Position numbers and translations under genes: made by a program. From Stenotrophomonas sp. SAU14A_NAIMI4_8 (GTDB taxonomy: Bacteria; Pseudomonadota; Gammaproteobacteria; Xanthomonadales; Xanthomonadaceae), in the NCBI RefSeq assembly GCF_003086695.1, contig NZ_CP025999.1, positions 3,120,189 to 3,184,188 on the forward strand: a DNA stretch of 64,000 nt, read 5' to 3'. Numbering within the stretch: position 1 is the first letter of the stretch; every line of letters begins with the position of its first letter. This document shows positions 8,595-18,665 of this stretch, in pieces. The notes beneath the pieces were generated by a model. The model searched no databases and had not been told where the DNA came from. It saw nothing but the letters and a program-made list of their open reading frames with translations.

Positions 8595-8942
8595 TTACGG
8601 CACGGCCGCCGTGATCACGATCTCGACCTTCCACTCGGCGTGCGCCAGCTTGGCCTCGAACGTGGCGCGGGCCGGGGTTGCGCCTTCAACCACCCACTCA
8701 TCCCACGCCTTGTTCATGCCGTCGAAATCGGCGATGTCGGCCAGGAACACTTCCGCACGCAGCACGTGCTGGCGGTCGCTGGCCACCAGTGCCAGCAGCT
8801 TGTCGATCTCGGCCAGCACCTGCCGGGTCTGCCCCGTGATGTCCTGGCTGGTGTCTTCCGGAATCTGGCCGGAAAGGTAGGCGACCTTGTTGTGCACGGT
8901 CATTTCGGACATACGCGGTCCGACGTCGTAACGCTCCATCAT
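8595..8942 (-). CDS. RidA family protein (enamine/imine deaminase-like)
   Basis: A 115-residue YjgF/YER057c/UK114 family protein. Members form trimers and hydrolyse reactive 2-aminoacrylate-type enamines in the cytoplasm. Visible features are VAYLSGQIP near the N-terminus and PARATFEAKL, which contains the substrate-carboxylate-binding arginine. KVEIVITAAV contains the usual glutamate. Two consecutive ATG codons (8942 and 8939) begin the protein; the upstream in-frame extension is compositionally unlike the family. It is transcribed divergently from mprF. Confidence 0.88.
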   Translation of the reverse strand: MMERYDVGPRMSEMTVHNKVAYLSGQIPEDTSQDITGQTRQVLAEIDKLLALVASDRQHVLRAEVFLADIADFDGMNKAWDEWVVEGATPARATFEAKLAHAEWKVEIVITAAVP

Positions 8943-9132
8943 GGGCGTGGCTCCTGCGGGTGGACAGACCTGCATTCTCACCCACCCGGCGTGCGAAGTG
9001 TGTGCCCGGCGCGGCCACTGCATCCGGCCAGCCTGCGCACAGTCCGGCGCTGGTCAAACGGCGGCGACAGGCGCACGATGCGCCACGCTGCGTTGACACC
9101 GCCCTCGCCCCCACTGACGCACCCTTGCGCCG

Positions 9133-11694
9133 ATGACCGCCCCCACCGATTCCACGCCCTCCGCCGCTTCCACCTGGAAACGCGTCGCCACCATCGTCAT
9201 CCCGCTGCTGATCCTGGCCCTGGCCCTGCATGGGCTGGCCAACGAGTTCGACGAGAACGGCTACCGCGCCATCCGCCACGCGTTCCAGAACCTCAGCCTG
9301 GGCCAGATCGCGCTGACCGTGCTGCTGGGCCTGGCCAGCTATGCCTGCCTGATCGGCTTCGATGCCATCGGCCTGCGCCGCAGCGGCATCCGCGTGCATC
9401 CGGCCCGCATCGGCATCACCGCCTTCCTGGCCCACACCCTGGGCCAGACCGTGGGCTTTGCCGCACTGACCGGCGGCGCGGTGCGGCTGCGCGGCTACCG
9501 CAGCGCCGGCCTGGACCTGGCGCAGATCGGCCAAGTGGTGTTGATGAGCACGCTGGGCTTCGTGTTCGGTGCGTGGCTGCTGATGGGCCTGGCCCTGTGC
9601 ATGGAACCGGCCGCGGCAGCGCTGGCCCTGCCGCTGGACCCGACCGCCGTGCGCGTGGTCGGCATCGTCGCCTTGGCGGCCTACGCGCTGACCGTGCTGC
9701 TGGTCGGCCGCCATGGCCGTACCTTCCAGATATTCGGCCATGGCCTGTGGCTGCCCGACCGCCGCACCATGCTGGGGGTGACCGCACTGAGCGTGGTGGA
9801 ACTGGTGCTGGCCAGTGCCGCCTTCTACGTGCTGCTGCCCGACTCCACCCCCACCGGCCTGCCCGGCTTCGTCGGCCTGTATCTGGTGGCAGTGCTGGCC
9901 GGGCTGGTGTCCACGGTGCCGGCCGGTTTGGGCGTGTTCGAATGGAGCCTGCTGAAGCTGCTGCCGCAGGTGGCCCCGGCCGCCGTGCTGGCCGCCGCGC
10001 TGATCTACCGCGTGACCTATTACGTGCTGCCGCTGCTGCTGGCCACCCTGCTGGCCCTCGCGCCGGCGTTGCGCCAGCCGTTCAAGGCCGGCGCCGGTGC
10101 CACCCGTGCCGGCTGGCATGCCCTGCGCCCGTGGCTGCCGCAGATCATCGCGCTGGCCGCCTTCAGCGTGGGCGCGGCGCTGGTGATCGACGGCACCCTG
10201 CCCACGCCGCGCCGGCACCTGCTGAACGCCTCGCTGCCGATCCTGGAAACCTCGCACCTGATCGGCAGCCTGACCGGCGTGGCCCTGCTGCTGATCGGCC
10301 AGGGCCTGGCCCGGCGCAGCCATGCGGCCTGGATGCTGGCCATGGCGATCTGCGTGATCACCCCACTGCCGATCTGGCTGCGCGGTGGCCAGCCGCTGAT
10401 CGCACTCTCTGCGCTGCTGGTGGCGATGGCCCTGTGGGCGGCGCGCCGCGAGTTCTACCGCCAGGGCGCACTGCTGGACGAGGCCTGGTCGTGGCCGTGG
10501 CTGCGCAACCTGGGCCTGGTGCTGGTGGCGGTCACCTGGCTGCTGTTCTTCACCTACAGCCACGTGGAATACCAGAACGAGCTGTGGTGGCAGTTCGCGT
10601 TGTCCGGCAATGCACCGCGCGCCCTGCGTGCGCTGCTGGTAGTGGCCATCGCGCTGGTGATCTTCGGCCTGGCACGACTGCTGCACAGCACCCGCACGCC
10701 GCTGCCGGCGGCCGACGATGCCACCCTGCAGGCACTGGCCCCGGTGCTGGCTGGCGCCACCGACACCCAGGCCTGCCTGGTGCTGACCGCCGACAAGGCG
10801 GTGCTGCGCGACGAAGCCCAGCAGGGCTTCGTGATGATGCAGCGCTACGGCGGTTCGTTGATCGCGATGGGCGACCCGGTCGGCCCGCCCGAGGTGGCCC
10901 GCGCCTTGATCTGGCGCTTCCGCGAAGAAGCCGACCGGCTGGGCCTGCGCCCGGTGTTCTACCAGGTGGGTGAGGCCTATTGGCAGACCTATCTGGACCT
11001 GGGCCTGGGCTTGGTGAAGCTGGGCGAAGAAGCAATGGTGCCGCTGCATGATTTCGGCCTGGAAGGGCGCGAGCGTGCCGACCTGCGCCAGGCCTGGAAC
11101 CGTGGCAAGCGCGGCGGCCTCAGCTTCCGGGTGGCGCCGGTGGAGGAAATCCCTGCCCTGCTGCCGCGCCTGCAGGCCATTTCCAACACCTGGCTGGAAG
11201 ACAAGGCCGGCGATGAGAAGGGCTTCTCGCTGGGCAGTTTCGACCCGGCCTATCTGGCGCGCTTCCCGATCGCCCTGGTCGAAGCCGAAGGCCAGATCGT
11301 GGCCTTCGCCAACCTGTGGCAGGCACCGGCGGGTGCTGAGCTGTCGGTGGACCTGATGCGCCATGTGAACGAGGCGCCGAAGGGCACGATGGATTTCCTG
11401 TTCATCGAGCTGTTCCTGTGGGGCCGTGCACAAGGCTATGCGCGCTTCTCGCTGGGCATGGCGCCGCTGTCCGGGCTGGCCCAGCACCGTCTGGCCGGGC
11501 GCTGGAACCGGCTGGCCGGGCTGCTGGCGCGGCACGGCGAGCGCTTCTATGGGTTCAGCGGCCTGCGCCGCTTCAAGTCGAAGTTCGCCCCGCAGTGGCG
11601 GCCGCGTTATCTGGCCGCGCCGGGTGGCATGCACCTGCCGGCGGCGCTGCTCGATGCCACCCGGTTGATTTCGCTGGACCCGCGGCGCGGGTGA
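9133..11694 (+). CDS. mprF: Bifunctional lysylphosphatidylglycerol flippase/synthetase MprF
   Basis: An 853-residue protein with an N-terminal half of about a dozen membrane segments (flippase, DUF2156-linked UPF0104-type region, residues about 15-520). A soluble C-terminal GNAT-fold DUF2156 aminoacyl transferase domain follows (about 540-850). The latter shows GGSLIAMGDPVGPPE and a C-terminal RRFKSKFAPQWRPRYL, both typical of MprF. The enzyme transfers an amino acid from charged tRNA to phosphatidylglycerol and flips the product, reducing negative charge and giving resistance to cationic peptides. Amino acid specificity (lysine versus alanine) cannot be read. It faces an acvB-like gene whose relatives hydrolyse aminoacyl-PG. 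Confidence 0.95.
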   Translation: MTAPTDSTPSAASTWKRVATIVIPLLILALALHGLANEFDENGYRAIRHAFQNLSLGQIALTVLLGLASYACLIGFDAIGLRRSGIRVHPARIGITAFLAHTLGQTVGFAALTGGAVRLRGYRSAGLDLAQIGQVVLMSTLGFVFGAWLLMGLALCMEPAAAALALPLDPTAVRVVGIVALAAYALTVLLVGRHGRTFQIFGHGLWLPDRRTMLGVTALSVVELVLASAAFYVLLPDSTPTGLPGFVGLYLVAVLAGLVSTVPAGLGVFEWSLLKLLPQVAPAAVLAAALIYRVTYYVLPLLLATLLALAPALRQPFKAGAGATRAGWHALRPWLPQIIALAAFSVGAALVIDGTLPTPRRHLLNASLPILETSHLIGSLTGVALLLIGQGLARRSHAAWMLAMAICVITPLPIWLRGGQPLIALSALLVAMALWAARREFYRQGALLDEAWSWPWLRNLGLVLVAVTWLLFFTYSHVEYQNELWWQFALSGNAPRALRALLVVAIALVIFGLARLLHSTRTPLPAADDATLQALAPVLAGATDTQACLVLTADKAVLRDEAQQGFVMMQRYGGSLIAMGDPVGPPEVARALIWRFREEADRLGLRPVFYQVGEAYWQTYLDLGLGLVKLGEEAMVPLHDFGLEGRERADLRQAWNRGKRGGLSFRVAPVEEIPALLPRLQAISNTWLEDKAGDEKGFSLGSFDPAYLARFPIALVEAEGQIVAFANLWQAPAGAELSVDLMRHVNEAPKGTMDFLFIELFLWGRAQGYARFSLGMAPLSGLAQHRLAGRWNRLAGLLARHGERFYGFSGLRRFKSKFAPQWRPRYLAAPGGMHLPAALLDATRLISLDPRRG

Positions 11695-11708
11695 CCGTGC
11701 AGGTTTTG

Positions 11709-11727
11709 CGCCGGGCCATGCCCGGCG
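11709..11727. terminator. Hairpin between convergent mprF and acvB-like genes
   Basis: Perfect 8-bp stem CGCCGGGC/GCCCGGCG with a CAT loop in the 46-base space between two convergent stops. TTTT precedes it on the plus strand, which is AAAA after the stem when read for the minus-strand gene's opposite; a T-run after the stem is lacking for mprF, so efficiency is uncertain. Confidence 0.55.
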
Positions 11728-11740
11728 AACGCCAGAGGCT

Positions 11741-13078
11741 TTACGCGCCGCCCTTCAAAATCACCTCGGCCACGCGATCGTAATCGCCGCCGAAATGGTG
11801 GTCGCCCGGCAGCTTCACTTTCTGCACGCCATCGTTGGCGGGCAGGTCCGGGCACAGCGCATCGGCATCTTTTTCGCCGAACACGCACAGCGTTTTCGCT
11901 GCCGGCAGCCGTGCGATTTCAGGCGCGATCGGCAGGCCATCGCCACCGCCGCCCAGCCAGTTGCTGACGTGGAATTCGAAATCGGCCTTGCGCCCCACCG
12001 ACAGCAGGGCGATGCGCTGCACGCGCGCGCGGGTTGCGGCGTCCAGCTGGTTGATGCTGGCCGGCAGCACGTCGGCGCCCTGCGAGAAACCGATCAGCAT
12101 CACCTTGTCGCGGTGCCACTGCTGGCGGTAGTGCTCGATGATCTTCTGCAGATCCGCGGCGAACCCCTGTGGGGTGCGCGCGGTCCAGAAGTAGCGCAGC
12201 GAATCCAGGCCGACCACCGACACGCCGTGCTCGGCCAGCGACTCGGCCACGTTCTTGTCCAGGCCCGCCCAGCCGCCGTCGCCGGAAACGAACACCGCCA
12301 GGGTGTCCCCGTCACCGCGCGCGGGCACTTCCACCACCGGCAGGCCCTTCAGCGCATCGGGCGGCGGCGCCAGGCTCACCCCGGCCTGCGCACCCATCAC
12401 CCGTGCCGCCGCCACCAGCCCTGGCGTGGCATCGCCGGCGGTAGTGCGCTTGAAGCCACGGGCCATGGCCACCTGCTGCACGAAGGCATCGGCATGGCCG
12501 GCCTTGCAGCCCGCGCCGCCATCGGCGTTCAACCACGGCAGATTCAACTCTGCCGGTTGCAGGCGGCCGTGCTTCACCCCGTCGCCGCAGACCATGCGCT
12601 CGTGGCTGTGGTCGGGGCAGAAACCGCTGGTCAGCAGGCCGGCGAACACCTGGGTATCGGCCTGTGCGGCCAGGCTGTAGGCCAGCTCGGCGCCTTCACC
12701 ATCACCACCGACCAACGGCAGGTGGTAGCCGGGCAGATGCAGGTAGGCCTGCACCCAGCGCGAGAAGTTCTCCACGTCGCCCGCGCCGAAGGCGCAGCTG
12801 CTGTTGCCCTCGCGCTTGAGCACACCGCGCAGGTGGTCCACGTCGACCGACGCCACCAGCGCACCATCGGCGCGCAGGGCCTCGATCGGCGCGGCGGCGG
12901 CCGGCGCGGCAGACGGTTGGTGGAACCAGATCACCACGCGCTTGGGCGCACCGCCCGGTGAATGCACCGGCACCTGCTCAAAGCGGCCGTGGCTGACCTG
13001 CTGCACATCGGCGGCTGCCGATCCCGCCGCCAGCGCCAACACCAGTCCCATCGCCCTGCACAGCCCTGCACGCGTCAT
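11741..13078 (-). CDS. acvB: AcvB/VirJ family protein (putative aminoacyl-phosphatidylglycerol hydrolase)
   Basis: A 445-residue exported protein: signal peptide LCRAMGLVLALAAGSAAA, then two alpha/beta-hydrolase-like parts. The C-terminal VirJ domain begins near residue 225 and includes FVSGDGGWAGLDKNVAE and the nucleophile elbow GFSQGAD. In Agrobacterium AcvB is a periplasmic hydrolase that removes lysyl-PG made by the MprF homologue LpiA. Here the gene is convergent with mprF, 46 bases apart, supporting the same pairing. ATG 13078 is chosen because it starts the signal peptide; the upstream extension is a shadow. Confidence 0.85.
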   Translation of the reverse strand: MTRAGLCRAMGLVLALAAGSAAADVQQVSHGRFEQVPVHSPGGAPKRVVIWFHQPSAAPAAAAPIEALRADGALVASVDVDHLRGVLKREGNSSCAFGAGDVENFSRWVQAYLHLPGYHLPLVGGDGEGAELAYSLAAQADTQVFAGLLTSGFCPDHSHERMVCGDGVKHGRLQPAELNLPWLNADGGAGCKAGHADAFVQQVAMARGFKRTTAGDATPGLVAAARVMGAQAGVSLAPPPDALKGLPVVEVPARGDGDTLAVFVSGDGGWAGLDKNVAESLAEHGVSVVGLDSLRYFWTARTPQGFAADLQKIIEHYRQQWHRDKVMLIGFSQGADVLPASINQLDAATRARVQRIALLSVGRKADFEFHVSNWLGGGGDGLPIAPEIARLPAAKTLCVFGEKDADALCPDLPANDGVQKVKLPGDHHFGGDYDRVAEVILKGGA

Positions 13079-13149
13079 GTCACATCCCCGTTGGAATGCG
13101 CACACGATACGCTGCCGGCGCGTGCACGGCATGTACCGGCGTGGGCGGT

Positions 13150-13767
13150 TCAGCCGGCGCTGGCGATGCGTGCGCGGCGGTACAGCGACACCGCCAGGTG
13201 CAGCAGCCAACCGACGATGACCGCGATCACGATCTTCTGCCCCAGCCCGCGCGGTGGGCCATCGCGCCACAGCACGTGCATCCACAGCAGCACGAACGCC
13301 AGCCACGCCCACGCCCATAGCAGCGCCGCACTGCGTTGCCAGCCCGGTTCGCGGCGCAGGTACCAGGCCTGCAGCAGCATGGCCACGCTGGCACACAGGA
13401 ACGCGGTGTTGGCGGCCAGCCCATGCACCAGCGGCGCGATCAGCGGCGCCAGCTGCGGCAGCCAGCTGTCACCGATCGCCACGGTGGCCAGGCCCAGCGC
13501 CGCCACGGTGAACAGCAAGGGGGCGGCGGCACTGCGGCGCGGCCCGCGGCTGCCGCGGTACAGGGCAATGCCCAGCAGCGCGATGGCCAGCGCCAGCAGG
13601 CAGTAGGCGGTGCGCAGGGCCAGCCCCCACGGGCCATGCAGGTACAGGCTCAGCGTTGCCCGCACCCAGTCCAGGTCGGCGCGCGCGAACTGCGTCCACA
13701 GTGCGGTTGCCACGAACAGCAGCAGCGCCACCAGGGCCAACAGCGCTGCGGGACGGGCCCGGCTCAC
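13150..13767 (-). CDS. DUF998-like multi-pass membrane protein
   Basis: A 205-residue protein with five to six predicted membrane segments, beginning ARPAALLALVALLLFVATAL and ending in AVIVGWLLHLAVSLY. The layout suits DUF998-type proteins of unknown function, but this is a topology-based guess. The GTG start at 13767 overlaps the stop of the upstream gene as GTGA (13764-13767), indicating translational coupling; the longer frame upstream would overlap that gene almost completely. Product is not otherwise recognised. Confidence 0.7.
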   Translation of the reverse strand: MSRARPAALLALVALLLFVATALWTQFARADLDWVRATLSLYLHGPWGLALRTAYCLLALAIALLGIALYRGSRGPRRSAAAPLLFTVAALGLATVAIGDSWLPQLAPLIAPLVHGLAANTAFLCASVAMLLQAWYLRREPGWQRSAALLWAWAWLAFVLLWMHVLWRDGPPRGLGQKIVIAVIVGWLLHLAVSLYRRARIASAG

Positions 13768-13970
13768 GGCGCCTCCTGCGGGTGCCGTGCCTGCCATTCG
13801 GCCAGGGCCTTGCGGTAACGCTGCAGTTCTTCCGAATACAGGTCCAGCACGCACAACGGGCAGCCGCTGCCGCAGCACTCGTTGGGGCCGGGTTCTTCCG
13901 GCGGCAGCGGGCGCGGGTCGGGATCGGGCACGGGATCGGTCACAGGCAGATCAGACAGGACAGGAAACAC
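13764..13970 (-). CDS. Oxidoreductase-like domain protein (PF09791 type)
   Basis: A short protein of about 68 residues with a Pro/Asp-rich N-terminus (DPVPDPDPRPLPPEEPGP) and the module NECCGSGCPLCVLDLY, followed by EELQRYRKALAEWQARHP. This Cys-rich block matches the small oxidoreductase-like domain first noted at the N-terminus of larger proteins; it may bind a metal or an iron-sulfur cluster. No ATG exists in a sensible place; GTG at 13970 is the best start but GTG at 13943 is possible. It overlaps the next gene by four bases and lies just downstream of the HD-domain gene. Confidence 0.7.
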   Translation of the reverse strand: MFPVLSDLPVTDPVPDPDPRPLPPEEPGPNECCGSGCPLCVLDLYSEELQRYRKALAEWQARHPQEAP

Positions 13971-13992
13971 CGCGCCAGTGTAACGGCCCCGC

Positions 13993-14595
13993 TCAGCGTT
14001 CCAGGTGCCGGCGCAGGTTGGCCCGCGCCGCAGCGTCCAGACGCGCATGGAAGAAATCGCTCAGGAAGATGCGCGGCGCACGCAACAGCCCCTGCAGGAA
14101 GCGACGGCGACCGGCACGGTACAGGAAGCCGGGCACGACACCCCGGTACTCTTCGGCCACGCCACGGTCGTAGGCATCGAACACCTCGGCCGGGGCGCCC
14201 AGGATGGCCATGTCGCAGTCCAGGAACAGCGCGGCCTCGGCGTCCACCTCATCGGGCCCCAGCGCACCGTGGCGTGCGGTCAGCAGGATCAGCTGTTCCA
14301 CCCGCGCGGCATCCACCTGCGCAAAAGCAGGCACATCGGCAATGGCCTGCACGGCCAACTGCGCCGAACGGGCCTCGTTGTCCTTGCGCCCGGCCTGGTA
14401 CACCGCATCGTGGTACAGCACGGCCAGGTAGACCTCGGCCGGCTGCTGCCAGCCCGGGCCGTCGGCCACCTGCTGGCAGTGCTGCAGCACCGCGCGCACG
14501 TGGCCGAAGTGGTGGTAGGCGCGCGGTGGCGTGGCATAGGCCGCTTCAAGCGCCTGCCACTGCGCCGGCGCCAGCGGAACGGGGGCGAAGTCCAT
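13993..14595 (-). CDS. Predicted metal-dependent HD-superfamily phosphohydrolase (COG4339 type)
   Basis: A 200-residue protein with HFGHV at residues 29-33 and the HD pair at residues 62-63 in VLYHDAVY. A downstream FLDCDMAILG supplies a further metal-binding aspartate. Database entries of this family are often mislabelled as NMDA receptor subunits. It probably hydrolyses a phosphorylated small molecule in the cytoplasm; substrate unknown. It is first in a minus-strand run with the oxidoreductase-like and DUF998-like genes. Confidence 0.82.
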   Translation of the reverse strand: MDFAPVPLAPAQWQALEAAYATPPRAYHHFGHVRAVLQHCQQVADGPGWQQPAEVYLAVLYHDAVYQAGRKDNEARSAQLAVQAIADVPAFAQVDAARVEQLILLTARHGALGPDEVDAEAALFLDCDMAILGAPAEVFDAYDRGVAEEYRGVVPGFLYRAGRRRFLQGLLRAPRIFLSDFFHARLDAAARANLRRHLER

Positions 14596-14826
14596 GTAAC
14601 GATGATCCCGCCGACGCGCGGCCAGAGCAAGCTGGTCAGTTTTTCACCACGCACTCACAACGCTTGCCCGGCAAGCGCTGGCGGCGGTTGTCCACAGCTT
14701 TGTGAAGCGCTGGTCCACATCCTCTGTGGATCAACGCTTGTGCCGACGGACGGTGTGCGCCCGGTCGGGGCCCCCGATCTACACTGCCGGCAGGCGGAAG
14801 CGTCCGCCGTCGTGCAGGAACTGCTC

Positions 14827-15987
14827 ATGCACCTGCTTGCCGCTTGCAGCCTGGCCGTGCTGCTGGGAATCGCTCCGTCCCTGGCGGCGCAGGGCCAGGC
14901 CGCGCCCACCGCCCCCGCCCCGGCGCCTGCGCTGGCCGCCCTGGAGACAACATCCACGCCGGTGCCCACGCCCGAGCAGGTGCTGGCCATCCCCGCGCCG
15001 CTGCGGCAGATGCTGCAGCAGCAGGTGATCAACCGTTCGCGCTCGCGCGACCAGCGCGCGCAGGCCCTGGTCGACATGATCTTTTCGCAGCGCGGCCTGG
15101 ACCTGCAGTACGACGCCAACGCCACCTACACCCTTGCCGAAATCTGGCAGCAACGCCGGGCCAACTGCCTGGCCTTCACCCTGCTGTTCGTGACCCTGGC
15201 GCGCGAGGCCGGCATCCAGGCACGCGTGCAGCAGGTGGACCGGGTGGTGTCCTGGTACCAGGACCAGGACCAGGGCGTGGTCTACAGCGTGGGCCACGTG
15301 AACGCGTCCATCGTGGTGGACGGGCGCAGCGGCACGGTCGATCTGGACCGCAACGTGCTCTACGACCGCCGCGGCCCGCAACCGATCAGCACCGCGCGGG
15401 CGCTGGCCCACTTCTACAACAACCGCGGCGCCGAACGCATGGCCAGCAACGATGGCGCCGGCGCGCAGGCGTTCTTCGCGGCGGCGCTGCAGCAGGACCC
15501 GGGATTCGCCTCCACCTGGAACAACGTCGGTGTGCTGGCCAGCCGCCGTGGCGACCTGGTCGCCGCGCGCATGGCCCTGGAAACCGCGCTGCGGCTCAAG
15601 CCCCGGCATGACGCCGCGCTGGCCAACGCCAGTGCGCTGTACGAGCGCATGGGCATGACCGCGCAGGCGCACGCCCTGCAGCAGGTGCTGCACGAGGTGC
15701 AGCGCGAAGATCCGTTCGTGCAGTACATGCTGGGGGCGCAGGCCGAGCGCAGTGGCAACCTGGCCGAGGCGATCCGTTACTACCGGCGTGCCGTGCGCCT
15801 GTACGACAGTGCGCACCAGTTCCATTTCGGGCTGGCCCGCGCCTACTTCCGCAGCGGGCAGGTACAGCGGGCCGACCGCGAACTGCTGCGTGCCCAGCAA
15901 CTGGGCGGGGCGCCCGAGCAGGCGCGTTACCAGGCCAAGCTGGACAGCCTGGCCCGCTGGCGCGCGCAGCAGCAGGCGCGGCGCTGA
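14827..15987 (+). CDS. Exported transglutaminase-like/TPR protein
   Basis: A 386-residue protein with signal peptide LLAACSLAVLLGIAPSLAAQ. Residues about 95-170 form a transglutaminase-like core with the cysteine in RANCLAFTLLFVTLAREAG and a histidine in YSVGHVNASI. Residues about 195-380 are TPR repeats (GAQAFFAAALQQDPGFASTW, ARMALETALRLKPRHDAALA, EAIRYYRRAVRLYDSA). Such proteins are periplasmic and may act as cysteine-peptidase-like scaffolds; no specific job is known. ATG 14827 is picked for the signal peptide; the longer frame upstream covers the antisense HD gene. Confidence 0.82.
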   Translation: MHLLAACSLAVLLGIAPSLAAQGQAAPTAPAPAPALAALETTSTPVPTPEQVLAIPAPLRQMLQQQVINRSRSRDQRAQALVDMIFSQRGLDLQYDANATYTLAEIWQQRRANCLAFTLLFVTLAREAGIQARVQQVDRVVSWYQDQDQGVVYSVGHVNASIVVDGRSGTVDLDRNVLYDRRGPQPISTARALAHFYNNRGAERMASNDGAGAQAFFAAALQQDPGFASTWNNVGVLASRRGDLVAARMALETALRLKPRHDAALANASALYERMGMTAQAHALQQVLHEVQREDPFVQYMLGAQAERSGNLAEAIRYYRRAVRLYDSAHQFHFGLARAYFRSGQVQRADRELLRAQQLGGAPEQARYQAKLDSLARWRAQQQARR

Positions 15988-15993
15988 AGCGCG

Positions 15994-16329
15994 TCAGGCC
16001 TTTTTCAGGAAGCAGGTCTTCAGCACCAGCCCCTTGATCTTGTCCGAATTGCCTTCGATGTGTTCGGCATCGTCCTCGACCAGGCGGATGTTGCGGATCA
16101 CCGTGCCCTGCTTCAGTGGAATGGAAGACCCCTTCACCTTCAGGTCCTTGATCACGGTGACCGTATCGCCGCTCTGCAGCGTGTTGCCGTTGCTGTCACG
16201 CACCACCAGCCCCGCACCACTGGCCTCTTCGGCGGTCCACTCGAAGCCGCAGTCGGCGCAGATCCACAGCGCGCCATCGGCATAGGTGTTTTCCAGGGTG
16301 CACTGCGGGCAAGCGGGAGCGGACGACAT
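15994..16329 (-). CDS. yjdM: Zinc ribbon protein YjdM (PhnA family)
   Basis: A 111-residue protein. An N-terminal zinc ribbon CPQCTLENTY...CADCGFEW (residues 7-30) is joined to a beta domain VIKDLKVKGSSIPLKQGT typical of PhnA/YjdM. Despite the old name, the family is not an established phosphonate enzyme. ATG 16329 (MSSAPACPQC) gives the usual N-terminus; an in-frame start 15 bases upstream is less likely. The stop lies six bases from that of the convergent TPR gene. Confidence 0.9.
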   Translation of the reverse strand: MSSAPACPQCTLENTYADGALWICADCGFEWTAEEASGAGLVVRDSNGNTLQSGDTVTVIKDLKVKGSSIPLKQGTVIRNIRLVEDDAEHIEGNSDKIKGLVLKTCFLKKA

Positions 16330-16469
16330 CAGCAAGTACCTCAAAATGAATCAACAGCCGCCATTGTAACCGGCACGCCTGTGCTCCGATTTTTGTCGCG
16401 CGCGCGGCGCTTTGATTGATCTCGCTGGGGCGGGGGGGTGGGCTCTGCTTTTTGCTGCCGCGGCGCAGG

Positions 16470-16690
16470 GAACTGTCACGGCGGCGTGGGGAGGGGCGGA
16501 CGGGACCGTAGGCGCCAAGGGCCCGAGGCATGCCTCGGGCGGGTTGGGCAGGACGCCCAACCCCGGTCTTGCCGTGTGCGCAGGACAGCGCACGCGTGCA
16601 AGGCGCCTACGAGCTACATGGACGTATTTACCGCGTGTCCCGGCCGCCCCTCCCCGCGCCGCCCGAGCGGAGCAGGCAGGCGCTGAAACC
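16470..16690 (+). repeat. Long-stem composite element B
   Basis: A 20-base arm at 16480-16499 pairs with 16644-16663 with a single G:T wobble. The loop repeats that of element A almost base for base (CCCGAGGCATGCCTCGGG, GTTGGGC...GCCCAAC, GCGCAGGACAGCGC) and carries ACATGGACGTATTTACCGCG before the right arm. The arm sequence is quite different from A. The flanking CTGTC half-box is present on the left, but the ATTCC box on the right is not recognisable. It fills most of the 440-base gap between yjdM and the Hsp70 gene; 16330-16469 shows only a G-rich stretch. Confidence 0.7.
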
Positions 16691-16770
16691 CAACCGAAGC
16701 CGACTGAAACTTGCAGGACGCGCCGAACTGCAGCAGAGTGCGCGGCCCCCGCCTGTCCCCCGGATTTCCC

Positions 16771-18132
<1,362 letters not shown>

Positions 18133-18249
18133 CAAAACGTTACGCGAACTTTGCTACCCTCGGTAGGCTTGATAGGGCTCTACCTTCCGCCGGCTGCGCC
18201 GGTGTGTGTCCCCGGGTAGGGCCCGGCCCGCGCAGCGGGCCTTGCGGCC

Positions 18250-18654
18250 ATGCCTTCTGGCTCGTTCATGGTCCGCGTACTACCCGAGCCGCCATCGAGA
18301 CCCGCTTTGGGCACCCGCCTGGCCCCTGTGGCCGCACAACCTGAAGAAGCACCTGCACCCATCGACTGCCGCCGTTGTGATGCGGTCTGTTGCCGGTTGC
18401 CCGTGCTGTTGCAGGGGGGCGACAACGTGCCCCGCCAGTATACCTCGCGCGACAGGCACGGCCGTGCCGTGATGGCGCGCAATGATGAAGGCTGGTGCGC
18501 GGCGATCGATCCCTATCACCTGCGCTGCACGATCTATTCGCAGCGCCCGGCGATCTGCCGCCAGTTTGCGATGGGCGGCGATGACTGCCGCCGCGAGCGG
18601 CAGGACTACCTGCGCCAGGCCGATGCCTGGGCGCTTTCCTCCCCTTCCACCTGA
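18250..18654 (+). CDS. YkgJ family cysteine cluster protein
   Basis: Up to 134 residues with the zinc or iron-binding cysteine cluster CRRCDAVCCRLPV, later GWCAAIDPYHLRCTIYSQRP and ICRQF, typical of YkgJ (CxCxxCC-like) proteins. Function is unknown; such proteins are found in the cytoplasm. ATG at 18250 and at 18268 are both possible starts, and the first 30 residues are not conserved in type. The 117 bases upstream contain a GCCCGGCCCGC/GCGGGCC hairpin at about 18220-18241. Confidence 0.78.
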   Translation: MPSGSFMVRVLPEPPSRPALGTRLAPVAAQPEEAPAPIDCRRCDAVCCRLPVLLQGGDNVPRQYTSRDRHGRAVMARNDEGWCAAIDPYHLRCTIYSQRPAICRQFAMGGDDCRRERQDYLRQADAWALSSPST

Positions 18655-18665
18655 CAGGAGCAACC

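Noticed and set aside
7748-8614. 288-codon frame covering the structured leader and overlapping the small gene
   Set aside because: It has no plausible ribosome site, crosses the leader stems and a palindrome, and uses a different frame from the more credible 119-codon gene.
8698-11634. 978-codon frame antisense to mprF
   Set aside because: Gln/His/Arg/Gly-rich composition typical of reverse-frame shadows; mprF is certain.
14688-14733. Replication origin
   Set aside because: Only three imperfect DnaA-like sites, no AT-rich unwinding region and no dnaA, dnaN or gyrB nearby.
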